Source of the DNA: Adiantum capillus-veneris
Lineage: Eukaryota; Streptophyta; Polypodiopsida; Polypodiales; Pteridaceae
Direction: 5' to 3'
NCBI GenBank assembly: GCA_014529385.2
Contig: CM043961.1
Location: 18,210,478 to 18,274,477, forward strand
Length of the DNA stretch: 64,000 nucleotides
Below the pieces are notes generated by a model, which was given only the letters and a program-made list of their open reading frames with translations, was not told the origin of the DNA and searched no databases. This document shows, one piece after another, positions 1-12,902 of this stretch (positions within the stretch are counted from its first letter, which is position 1; the number at the start of each line of letters is the position of its first letter). The position numbers were made by a program, and so were the translations under genes.

Positions 1-83
1 CCTCTATTGGTTGAAGCAAGATAGGTTTTGGTTGGTGCTACGCTCTGGGGTCACTTTTAAGGGCTACCAGGTTACCAAGGGAA

Positions 84-290
<207 letters not shown>

Positions 291-656
291 GTATGTCGAG
301 TCATGGTTGTAGGTGCTCCCACCTAAGCCATCAACTCTTTTCCTCAGCCCAAACACTCAGTGTCTTGAGCAAACCCATGTACACCCATTGCCTTGAGCAC
401 CCATTTGCTACTACCAAGCATTCCCCACAAGAAAGCAGTGCCTCTCCCCTGTTCAACTCTACTTCACAACCAAGTTATTGCTGCTAAATACCGCAGCACC
501 ACCGCTTGGCCTATCGTACCTATATGTGATCACCAGCAGTGACCCTAATCAAGGTCTTGGTTCTAATTTTGGTGACCCACCTCATTCTTTCTCGTTTTTT
601 GTCTAGTTGCTAGTGGCAAAGTGCTCTGTGTGTGTGTGTGTGTTTATCTCTTTGTC

Positions 657-1227
657 ACACACGGTGATGGTGACACACACACACACACACACACAGTGCA
701 CACGCGTTGCGTACACACACATGCAAGTTGTCAGGCGTACAATTTTGGGTACTATAGTTTGCACGTTGTTGAAAATGGTAGATTTTCTCTCTCTCTCTCT
801 CTCTCTCTCTCATACACACACACACACACACACACAGAGGTTAACACAATGTCAGATGTACAATTTTGACTATTTCAAGGCATTGGAAAAGAATTGATTT
901 GCATTCAGTTTGGAGTACTTCATGTAATTTTTGAAGGCTCTTTAATGTGTCTATAGAAAGGAGGACAACTAGCAGGGACTTAACAACTCAATTTTGGTGT
1001 TGATCCAACATGCTGTGCAAATCAACCAGAAGGCGATATGTGGAGACCCTCACCTTTGTCTAATTTTTCAAGTTCTATTATAAAGAGTATAGATAATGGA
1101 CTATTGAATAATAGCAAAAAAATATTGTGTATGCAAGGGCTTGAGAAAAACCTAGGTTTTGTGTAATCCCACCTACAAATTTGAAATAGTCAAAATCGTA
1201 CACCTGACATCGTGTTAGCTTGTGTAT

Positions 1228-1301
<74 letters not shown>

Positions 1302-1390
1302 TTGTGCAAATCCACCATTTTTCAACAACATGCAAACTATACCCAAAATTGTACACTTGACAACTTGCGCGTGTGTGTGTGTGTGTGTCA
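657..1390. repeat. long inverted repeat with microsatellite-bearing arms, unit 1
   Basis: The left arm (about 657-885) reads CGGTGATGGTGAC, a CA array, a unique block at 721-785, CT and CA arrays, then a second unique block at 840-880. The right arm (about 1175-1390) is its reverse complement in the same order: the block at 1180-1215, GT and GA arrays, then the block at 1302-1365. The spacer is about 290 bp. The arms would form a long hairpin with CT pairing to GA and CA pairing to GT. Confidence 0.85.
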
Positions 1391-1411
1391 CCACACCGTA
1401 CACACACATAC

Positions 1412-1480
<69 letters not shown>

Positions 1481-1811
1481 GTATATCGAGTCATGGCTAT
1501 AGGTGCTCCCACCTAGCCATCAACTCTTTTCCTCAGCCCAAACACTCAGTGTCTTGAGCAAACCCATGTACACCCATAGCCTTGAGCACCCATTTGCTAC
1601 TACTAAGCGTTCCCCACAAGAAAGCAGTGCCTCTCCCCTGTTCAACTCTACTTCACAACCAAGTTATTGCTGCCAAATACTGCAGCACCACCGCTTGGCC
1701 TATCGTACCTATATGTGATCACCAGCAGTGCCCCTAATCAAGGTCTTGGTTCTAATTTTGGTGACCCGCCTCATTCTTTCTCTTTTTTTGTCTAGTTGCT
1801 AGTGGCAAAGT

Positions 1812-1858
<47 letters not shown>

Positions 1859-1916
1859 GTGTCTCTGTGTGTGTGTGTGTGCGCGTGCGTGTGTGTGTGT
1901 GTTTATCTCTCTGTCA

Positions 1917-2034
1917 CACACGGTGATGGTGACACACACACACACAGTGCACACACATTGCGTACACACACATGCAAGTTGTCAGGCGTACAATTTTGGG
2001 TACTATAGTTTGCACGTTGTTGAAAATGGTAGAT

Positions 2035-2083
<49 letters not shown>

Positions 2084-2485
2084 TTCACACACACACACAC
2101 ACAGGTTAACACAATGTCAGATGTACGATTTTGACTATTTCAAGGCATTGGAAAAGAATTGATTTGCATTGAGTTTGGAGTACTTCATGTAATTTTTGAA
2201 GGCTCTTTAATGTGTCTATAGAAAGGAGGACAACCAGCAAGGACTTAACAACTCAATTTTGGTGTTGATCGAACATGCTGTGCAAATCAACCAGAAGGCG
2301 ATATGTGGAGACCCTCACCTTTGTCTAATTTTTCAAGCTCTATTATAAAGAGTATAGATAATGGACTATTGAATAATAGCAAAAAAAATATTGTGTATGC
2401 AAGGGCTTGAGAAAAACCTAGGTTTTGTGTAATCCCACCTACAAATGTGAAAAAGTCAAAATCGTACACCTAACATCGTGTTAAC

Positions 2486-2551
<66 letters not shown>

Positions 2552-2658
2552 TTGTGCAAATCCACCATTTTTCAACAACATGCAAACTATACCCAAAAAT
2601 GTACGCCTGGCAACTTGCGTGTGTGTGTGTGTGTGTGTGTGTCACCATCACCGTGTGG
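1917..2658. repeat. long inverted repeat with microsatellite-bearing arms, unit 2
   Basis: Second copy of the hairpin described at 657-1390. The outer ends are clearer here: ACACGGTGATGGTGAC at 1917-1932 is matched by GTCACCATCACCGTGT at 2641-2656. The unique block at 1971-2035 pairs with 2562-2618, and the one at 2105-2145 pairs with about 2435-2478. The spacer is about 290 bp. Confidence 0.87.
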
Positions 2659-2929
2659 GAAAGAATTGATTTGCATTGAATTTGGAGTACTTCATGTAAT
2701 TTTTGAAGGCTCTTTAATGTGTCTATAGCAAGGAGGACAACCACTAGGGAATCAACAACTCAATTTTGGTGTTGATCCAACATGCCGTGCAAATCAACCA
2801 AAAGGTGATATGTGGAGACCCTCACCTTCCTCTAATTTTTCAAGCTCCATTATAAATATTATAGATAATGGACTATTGAATAATAGCAAAAAACTATTGT
2901 GTACGCAAGTGCTCGATAAAAACCTAGAT

Positions 2930-3079
2930 TTAGTGTAATCTCACCTACAAATTCCTTGACTATAACTAATACACCTTGGAGGTCCGTGCCACGTGACATA
3001 AGGAAAAGGCTTGGAGGGGATAAGAGTTGGAGACCAAGACAAAGCACGAAAAAGAGTGGATTGGGCGCAAAGAAAAGGG

Positions 3080-3123
<44 letters not shown>

Positions 3124-3870
3124 CATAGGATGGGCAACACACTCGTAAGATATAATTTGAAGGTTAGAACACCCACAACAATTGGAAGAAAAAACCTAGG
3201 TTTAGTATAATCCCACCTACAAATTTTGAGATTTACCTCTAATTTTTTTTAAACTCTTTTTTTACCAGCACTCACTTATCACTTGTTAGAGTGAGTTGTA
3301 ATGAATTCGAAACATAAAATATACATCCCCATGCTCCAAAAAAGCCATGGATGCAAAAAGGCTATCAACTTAACATCACAACTTTAAATTTTAAATTCAA
3401 GGTGAGAATATCTCCAAAGTTCAAAGAACCTAAATTAAAGTTTAGAGAAGCTACAAAGAAGTTTAGTGCAATAGCCTTAAAATATAGTAAATTTGCTTCT
3501 AAAGTTTTTGGAAAAAACATAGTATAGCTGAATGATTGAAAAGTCCTCGCTTTAGTGTAATCCCACCTACAGATTTTGAAATTTATTTCTAATTTTAGAT
3601 TTGAAGGTGAGAAACCCTACAAAGTAAAGAAATTGAGTGTAATAGCCTTCAAATATAGTAAAGTTGCCCCTAAAATTTCTCATATGTAACTTTTTTGAGT
3701 TTTTGGGAGAAAGTATTGTGCCTCACCTTGATTTAGTGCAACCTCCCTTACAAATTTTAAGATTTGCCTCAAAAAATCTAATTTGTCTTTAAGCGCTTGC
3801 AAAAACCTAGGCTAAGTGCAATCCCACCTATGACTTTTGAGATTCACCTTTAAATTCTGAGTCAACCCAA
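2930..3870 (+). repeat. dispersed short repeat around GTAATCCCACCTACAAATTT
   Basis: A block resembling CCTAGGTTTAGTGTAATCCC followed by ACCTACAAATTTTGAGATT recurs with decay near 2934, 3206, 3553, 3735 and 3815. It also occurs at 1166 and 2426 inside the tandem unit. Spacing is irregular (80-350 bp). No coding frame was seen, and a CT array lies at about 3079-3120. It looks like an old local expansion of one short segment. Confidence 0.7.
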
Positions 3871-4139
3871 GGCAAGAGCAAGAAATCTAGCATAAAGACC
3901 TCAAAAATAGCCAAGATTTTCCAGAGTTGCCTCTTGTCATCCGCCTTTGCTATCTGTTAAGGTCCGCTCTTGCCTTAGGCTTACACGCCTTCTGCCTTGG
4001 ATTTGTCATATCAAAATTTTCCAATTATGTTAATTCTCAATTTTGTAGATGTCAATGTTGATTCATGATTCTTGATTGTGGATTATGTTGATCGTCACTT
4101 TGTTTATTGCTGATTGTAAGACCAATGCTTATTCGCCCT

Positions 4140-4144
<5 letters not shown>

Positions 4145-4219
<75 letters not shown>

Positions 4220-4298
4220 ACACACACACACATGATGAATCACATAGACCATTCTCTATTTTTCAGCACACACAAAATCTTGCAATCAATAATGTTGG

Positions 4299-4351
<53 letters not shown>

Positions 4352-4537
4352 CACACACACACACAATGCGTACAAGACATCCACAAAAAATCATTGGACT
4401 CCTATTGTTGAATCATTGAGCTCGTTGCACTTCAGTATTTCAATGCAAATGTGGAAGTCCTTCTTGCAATGCTCCAACACCTCAACGAATGGCACGTTAA
4501 CTTTGTATCTCATACACACACACACACAAAGGCAACG

Positions 4538-4600
<63 letters not shown>

Positions 4601-4605
4601 TATAT
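4145..4605. repeat. cluster of (CT)n(CA)n microsatellites
   Basis: Three CT-then-CA blocks at about 4145-4232, 4304-4365 and 4540-4605, separated by 70-170 bp of unique AT-rich sequence. A short GA array follows at about 4843-4865. The Ser-Leu/Thr-His frames across them are not genes. Confidence 0.95.
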
Positions 4606-4838
4606 ACAGACAAAACACAGATACATGCGTGCAACTATTGAGCTTTGAGCAGTAAGACTAGAGAGAGATCATTTACGACATGGAAGATTTGTGCAATCCT
4701 ACAAAGGGAGGTTCATTAGGACATGGGCACACAAAGCTTAGTTGTCTATAAGCCTCGATAATTTTAATTAAGGCAGGCTCAACATTCCAAAACATCACGG
4801 TTAGCAGAAGTAGTGAGGGAGAGTGAGACGCAAACAAT

Positions 4839-6654
<1,816 letters not shown>

Positions 6655-7084
6655 GTTCACTCAGCTCTGCTTTGAAGGTCACAATATTGCAAAGCTGAGT
6701 TATACATCGTAGGTTTGAATCCCATGATGCAAGGAGATCAATGCACTACAATACTAAACTGTATAACTAGAGTCTGCAAATGCTAGCACCCAGTCGCACT
6801 ATGAAGGATGGAAAAAATGAGGGGCTTTTGCGGCATAGGCGGGGGGCTATAGGCCAAGTATGACATTTTTTGTCACTAAAGGTAGTGAAATTCAGGCAGC
6901 AATAGAGGTATGCAAAGCTATGGCTAGGTTCAAATGCTGGCAAGTTGGGTGTAGGGTGATGCTTGTCTCTTGAGGCCAGGTCTCACCACCTGATACTAAA
7001 TTAATATAAATAAAATGTGGTCACCCATTGTTTGATTTGATTTATTAGTGTGAAAAAAATGTTTCTCACACCACCCTTCACATG

Positions 7085-8014
7085 TTTTTTTTTTTGGGCA
7101 AAACTTACAATTGTGAATGAATTATATTGATCATCTCAAAAAATTACAAGAACTTGCTATCCTCGTGCCGAGCCATGACACCATCCAGAGACCAAACTTA
7201 CATCAGCTATCTGGGGAGCCACGCCTAACGACCTGCCCCCATGCCCTTGATACACCAGGTTCATTATCATGTTCTTCACTAATCTTCTGGTTTCATGATT
7301 TTCCCCTTACCTAAGCATTCCGCTGACAACAAGGCACAGGTAACCCTAGACCAATCATCCAAGTTTTGCTTGCGCCCGAGCGTCCATATTAGCACTCTGC
7401 TTTCTTGTATAATTTTTGCGAAGCTTACAACATCGGGAACTCCTTTGAACACACGGCGATTCCTTGTTTGCCATACATTATGTAAAAAGCAAAACCTGAT
7501 AATTTGAGTGCAAATGAGGATGGCAGGGCTACCCAAGTTCTTACTCCAAGGAGTAAATCAATCTTGAGAAAACCAATTTTCCATGTTCTTTGGACCCACT
7601 TGCAAATTTTTACTGTAAGGCCTGTGATAGCTGGGCATTCCATAAAAAGGTGGGTCAGATCCTCACTAGCCATCCTGCACCCCAGGCATCGATCTGTCCC
7701 TATCCCTCTCTCCTGAATCTTCACCCCCGTCGAAAGAGCACCACTAATTACGTTCCATAGAAATACCTTCATGTGATACGGAACCTTTGGCGCCCAGATG
7801 TTCTCCATTACTTGCTTCCACCTTTCCTCCGACCATTGTTTTTTCCATATCTTGTTAAGGGAGCTAGACCAATTCTTCAATTGTTCAAGGGAAAAAGATT
7901 CACATGATAGAAAACTTGGGGGAAAATCTTCACACGTTAGAAAGAAAAAGGCAGCCATATTATCCCACATAAGGAAAGTAGAGAGACCTTTTTTTCTCAC
8001 ATTAGAGTCTAGAA
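7085..8014 (-). mobile_element. 5'-truncated LINE (non-LTR retrotransposon) 3' end
   Basis: Read on the minus strand, a frame beginning near 8000 encodes the zinc-binding region that follows reverse transcriptase in plant L1-type elements (zf-RVT). It has W-A-P-K-V-P-Y-H-M-K-V-F-L-W-N, then C-L-G-C, then H-L-F-M-E-C-P. A second frame (about 7536-7279) continues the C-terminal tail after a frameshift near 7430-7530. The element ends in an 11-base T run at 7085-7095, which is the poly-A tail in its own orientation. TTCACATG at 7077-7084 and again at 8015-8022 is a possible target-site duplication. No RT or endonuclease is present, so this is a typical dead 5' truncation. It is related to the fragment at 35704-36480. 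Confidence 0.82.
7279..8000 (-). pseudogene. LINE ORF2 C-terminal remnant (zf-RVT domain)
   Basis: Coding remnant inside the truncated LINE. The upstream part, about 190 codons, carries the Cys/His cluster C-x2-C ... H-x3-E-C-P that characterises the zf-RVT domain downstream of plant LINE reverse transcriptases. The downstream part shows the family's usual tail (F-C-F-L-H-N-V-W-Q-T-R-N-R-R-V-F). The two parts are in different frames, so the protein cannot be made as one chain. In a live element this domain would belong to the endonuclease/RT polyprotein that performs target-primed reverse transcription. Confidence 0.78.
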
Positions 8015-8022
8015 TTCACATG

Positions 8023-11000
8023 AGTGAATCATTTTGCAATTTTTGTTTTTTTAACAAATCGCACACATCTAGTGTAAATCGATACAAATGTCCTTCTGAA
8101 TGCACAAGGTCGCTTGAGTACCTTTAAAACCATGACTCGGGTCACGAAAGAACAAAGACTCAACCAACCAAGTTAGCTTATTGCAATTTTTGCACATGAG
8201 AAAAATGATTCTTACATGGGGGATAATTATCAACAAAAATGTATTAAAAAAAATACCACAAATATCACTAAAAGTTAATATTCCCAAAGAATTGCATGTT
8301 TTGTGGTGGCTTCAACTTGGATCTCTTGTAGAATGAATCCAAATTTTGAGCACAACAAGTATTGTTACTAATAGAGTTTCTAAACGATAAGATGTGCTTA
8401 GTTGCAATTTTGCACTCCATTAAATTCATGAAACTCATCAGCTAAGCAAACAAGGCATCAGGAGGCAAACATTGGCACTGTCTTTCACTTTGATTGGACT
8501 CTTGACCACCTCTCATCATGCAACTTGTCAATACTGTACTCTTATCCTTTCTAAATTACATGCGTATGAGTGAGGACCAGATTCTTTTCCCTCAGCCTGG
8601 CAAGCTCACCTTCTTCAAATGCCTGTTAGAAAAAGTTGGTCAACATGTAAATGTTTAAGACTATAAAAACAATCATCCTCCCCATTCCACACACAACATG
8701 AAAAATTAAACATAAAGGATCAATGCAAAACCTCTTGTGTATCACCATAGTGGAGATAAATACGGCTAATGCAAATATTTGTTGTATTGATTAGCAAACA
8801 AGATTTGTATGCAATAGTTGTGTTATATTTTGTTTGTGCTAGTTATTGTTTTGAACTTCATGTTTGCACTTAGTAAATCTATGTTTAATGTATATACAAT
8901 CTATGTCACTCATCAATACCATTGGATGATTTCTAACATCTTCAAAGCACTTTGAAAACAATGTGATCAAACTCTTGTCTTGGCCAAGGCTTTTTGAGCG
9001 ATGGATTGGATAGTTTCCATTGCGCTTTTGCAGAGAGTCTAAAGATTGTTTTCTTTACATCTTCATATGTAATGAAGTTTGAGCTAACCAAAGGGTTCAG
9101 AAGGAACAAGTTTTTTGTGGTTCGAACTAGTGAGAGTGCAAACTAGTGAGAGTGCAGTATAAAGCTCACACACACTGGCACCACACACACTAGAGTAGAG
9201 CAAAGAAGAGAAAAGGGGGAAGGAGGGAGAGAGGACGCCAAAAAATTGGCAACGATTAGCTTCCTCTTCAACAAAAACACCATATACAATCACCCTATTC
9301 TTCAAATCAAGGGGAATACTCCTCCCTTGGCTCAACTCCATCATCGCCACGCATCTCGAGGAGAAAAAAAATGGCATAACCTCCTCCTCGACAACCCTTG
9401 TTGGCTTCTTCTCCATGGAGTTCTCCTTTGTGAAACTCCCTTGCTAAGGTCCTTCTCGCCAAGAACTCTCTCTATGCAAAGCTCCCTCTTGAGGCTCTCT
9501 TCGTTGAAAGCCTCCTCTAGGACCTCCGTCTGTGAAGCTCTCCTCGCTGAGAAATCTCCCCATGCAAAGCTTCTCCCTCCCATGGAAAAGCCTCCTCAAA
9601 ATGACAAAAAAATTGCTCTTATAGGGCGTGGCCCTTGATTTTTAGCATCCTCTATTTTTGTTGGCTTTCCATTTTTTTAGCTTCATGCAAATTGCCACTT
9701 TCTTTCTTGGCTTGCTTGAATCGCACTGCATGTGTGAGATCCCTCTATCTTGGTTGTCACCGTGGCGTGACAAGAGGGAGGGGTGGAACACCTCTCTCAA
9801 TAAAAATATTGGGGCCCGTGGAAACGCTCGCCTAGGTGCCACATCATCACTACCGTAATATGCTTGGCTAACGCAAGTCTCCGATGCACCGCCCAAAGGC
9901 ACCATAGTTTGCAGCCATGGTGAAGGCGCTATAGCCACACTTGGAGAGGACTCCCCCTCCCTCCCTTTGCTTGTACACAATAGAGCTCACGCTCTAGTAT
10001 TTATACCATGCCAAATGGCCTTGCAGTTTTGCATATGGTTTCAATGCCCTACCACATGGCATCTTGTAGGCAAATGCCCCTCTAAAGGCCCCAAAAATTT
10101 CGTAAATCAAACTAAGAAAACCTTTTTTTCCTCCCCCTTCAACATCCTACCATTTGATGCTTACACACCCAATGATCAAATCTCAAAGTTGTGCCAAATT
10201 TTCACTTTCTTGGCTTCGTACCCGCTAACTCTCTTCACATTTTGACTTTCTTGAGACCACAAACCGAGGCCACCAAAACAATGATGGTCCCATCCCTCAG
10301 GCAACTACATCCAAATCTAGCCTGATATATCTTGTCGTTTGTGACTCCAATTGATGAGCCATAACTTCTTATGGCCTTCACATACTGATAGATTTCATAC
10401 AAACCCTAGTGGCTCGAAATGGCACGTCTAACGATGCAATTAATTTGCCACATAACTAGTCCTCCTGAAATCTTCAACTGGCCATAACTTGACTATCCAA
10501 ACTTTGATTGACAATTCAAAAAGACCAACAATGCACCGTAAGAAGAGCACTTCAAGACCATGCACTCACTTCAGCTCTGACCATCCATCTACAACTGCTC
10601 AACCCCGCAAGGATCTACAAACCACTTTGAAATTCAAGCTGCAATAACTTTCACATTGTAGCTTTATTCGATAAACCGTCTAGACCAACCTATAGATCTC
10701 CCTGAGGGCCACCTTTGGCACACCCATTTCTACACTTTGCACCCTTCATCCATTCACCCCCGATAGGCACCATAGCAGAGAATTCTGGCCCTAAAAACCG
10801 CATAAGCATACATATTTGTTTCCCTTTGTTTGTTGTTGATCTTCACAACTGCTCAATCACTGTGGCATGCCCTTAACAACATACATATCCCTACATTTCA
10901 CTCCATAGAATCAACTAACTTTAGCTGCACCAATGTACCCCACTTATTCTATATAAAAAAAAGAACATTACAACATAATAACATTATATTCAACTCATAG

Positions 11001-12088
11001 AAGGGCCAACATTTATGATTATTGTGGTAGACATTCCTCATATAACCACCTTGATATTCTAAAATAATGCAAAAAAAAACAACTAGAGTGTTCTAAATAT
11101 AAAGTCGTTAATGCTAGTTGAGCTATGTGCAAGAAACTACGACATAAATGACGGACTTGTAAATGGAGCAAATAGATTATTCTAAACTATTGTAACCTTA
11201 AATAAAAAACTAGTAATGTGCGTTGAATTCCACAGTAGAAAATTAGGTGAGGACGCAAGAGACATGATCCAAAAAGAAACATTTGTATACCTCTGGCATT
11301 AGCTCTATGTGGATGGAGGAAAGCGGGGCGGCTAGAGGAGGAGATTGAGGAGAAAGTGGAGGAGAGGGAGGATATTGAAAGAGGAGGCTGAGGAGGAGGA
11401 GCAAGGGAAGAGGAGGAAGCACATGGGCGGCGAGAGAAAGAAGGAGAGATAGGAAGGGCGGCCCTCAAAACAAAACAAAAAAAGCTCGCTCAAAGACCTA
11501 ACTTGGATTGAACTACAACCATTAAATCCAAGAAATACAACTAAATGCTCGAGCACAAACAAATGTACAAAAGTGGTGCCCTTTATCGATAGAGCACGAG
11601 AACACAGTATCTCACCTTGCCCTTCTTGTGACATGTCACTAATTAACCGCTTCTTAGTCTTCCCCCGTTCCTTGGTATTCAAGATTTCTCTTTATTGCCA
11701 AAAAGTCCCTTACGAACTCCTCAACTACTAAATGTCTCTTGCTAAGAAAAAACTTCAGCTGCTTCTAAGTTGTTTTGTAAAGCCGAGAACCAGCGTGAGA
11801 ACGCTCTCAATTCAATTTTAAAGAACCTTGAGCTTCAAAATTTTAACAAGGCTTCTCTACAAACTGTGGTGCCCTTCCTTCTCTTAGGCTTGCCCTCCTT
11901 AATCGCTCATCAATTAATGGCTTCAAGCAGCACCCGCCGTCGGCTCCTCTGAGGTAGATGCCGCTTCCAGGCAACTTCACCACGTGTTACTTGTCACCTC
12001 CTGTCAGCTCGTGCAGCCTTGTAGCTCCCTTCAAGGCTCTGTCCACTAGCTTCTTTCTCTCGTCAGAACTCTGCAAACTGTATCATCG
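8023..12088. other. 4-kb stretch with no recognisable gene
   Basis: Frames are short and low in complexity. At about 9390-9600 an imperfect CT-rich repeat gives a 130-residue open frame of repeated Leu/Ser/Pro-rich segments. At about 11330-11460 a purine-rich tract gives a Ser/Pro-rich minus-strand frame that only superficially resembles a transit peptide. Neither has a credible start, splice context or domain. Confidence 0.55.
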
Positions 12089-12096
12089 GCCCTCGC

Positions 12097-12313
12097 CAGT
12101 GTTCGGGAAAAATCATTTTCCTAAACATACAAAATGCCTTTCCTTGAATTTGCCAAGATGAAAATTTAAAAAATTAGGTTACTTTTTTAGATTTTTACAC
12201 TATTTTTCTCTATTTTTGGGTGGAATTTTTCCTTTTCCCCTTGCCCTCAACCGGCATTTTGGAAATTGAAAACGGTAGGCTATTAAGCTGAGACACATTT
12301 TTCCCGAACACTG
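12097..12313. mobile_element. hAT-like MITE (217 bp) with 17-bp TIRs and 8-bp target duplication
   Basis: The element starts CAGTGTTCGGGAAAAAT and ends with the exact reverse complement, ATTTTTCCCGAACACTG: 17-bp perfect terminal inverted repeats. It is flanked by identical 8-bp direct repeats GCCCTCGC at 12089-12096 and 12314-12321. CA...TG ends with an 8-bp duplication are the hallmark of the hAT superfamily. At 217 bp and with no coding potential it is non-autonomous and would depend on a transposase supplied elsewhere. The intact duplication argues for a fairly recent insertion. Confidence 0.9.
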
Positions 12314-12321
12314 GCCCTCGC

Positions 12322-12902
12322 TCTCCCTTCTCTTCAAACGGCCACTCACTTCTAAAAGCCCTCGCCAAAAGCTTTGTCCACAACATCTCTGCAAAGCACA
12401 CTATATCCTCTACAACATGCCAGCTCGCCTTTTATTTGTCTACCTCTCACTATTACTAAAAATAACCTTGCTTTTTATTTAAAAAATCAAGTCCTTAAGC
12501 ACCTATTCACAGCTGCCCACTCTTGGCTTACATATAAGCCAAAGCATTGCTAAGATCTTAGTTAGCTGCATTGGAAATGAAATCGTTCTTGCCATCCAAA
12601 GAGATTTCCCTTTGAGACGCTTTAACTATATTGTACATATACTACAATCAATGTTCTCCATGTAACATCGTTTCAGACAATAAATGCTTTAACCATTGAA
12701 ATTCACCGCATTTGTCATACATATCAAGCAAAGCATTCTTGCCATCACTATCATGAGCATAACCTCATCATCCATAAATTACAAAAACTTGTATTTCAAC
12801 CGAGAAGCTCTTTAAGCACTTATGATACTCCGTGAAGTCTATCACATTTGACTGACCTAACAATTAAAGCACCGCAAATCATCGCATCAAATTCTTACCT
12901 TC
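12322..12902. other. non-coding gap between MITE and copia-1
   Basis: AT-rich sequence in which I see no coding region, repeat or element end. It probably starts as host DNA and meets copia-1 at a deletion breakpoint near 12903. Confidence 0.5.

Noticed and set aside
9246-9638. 130-codon plus-strand frame with repeated Leu/Ser/Pro-rich segments
   Set aside because: It arises from imperfect CT-rich repeats, overlaps an equally open opposite frame and has no domain.
11187-11468. Minus-strand Ser/Pro/Arg-rich frame resembling a plastid transit peptide
   Set aside because: Derived from a purine-rich tract, starts at a non-ATG codon, and no following exon was found.
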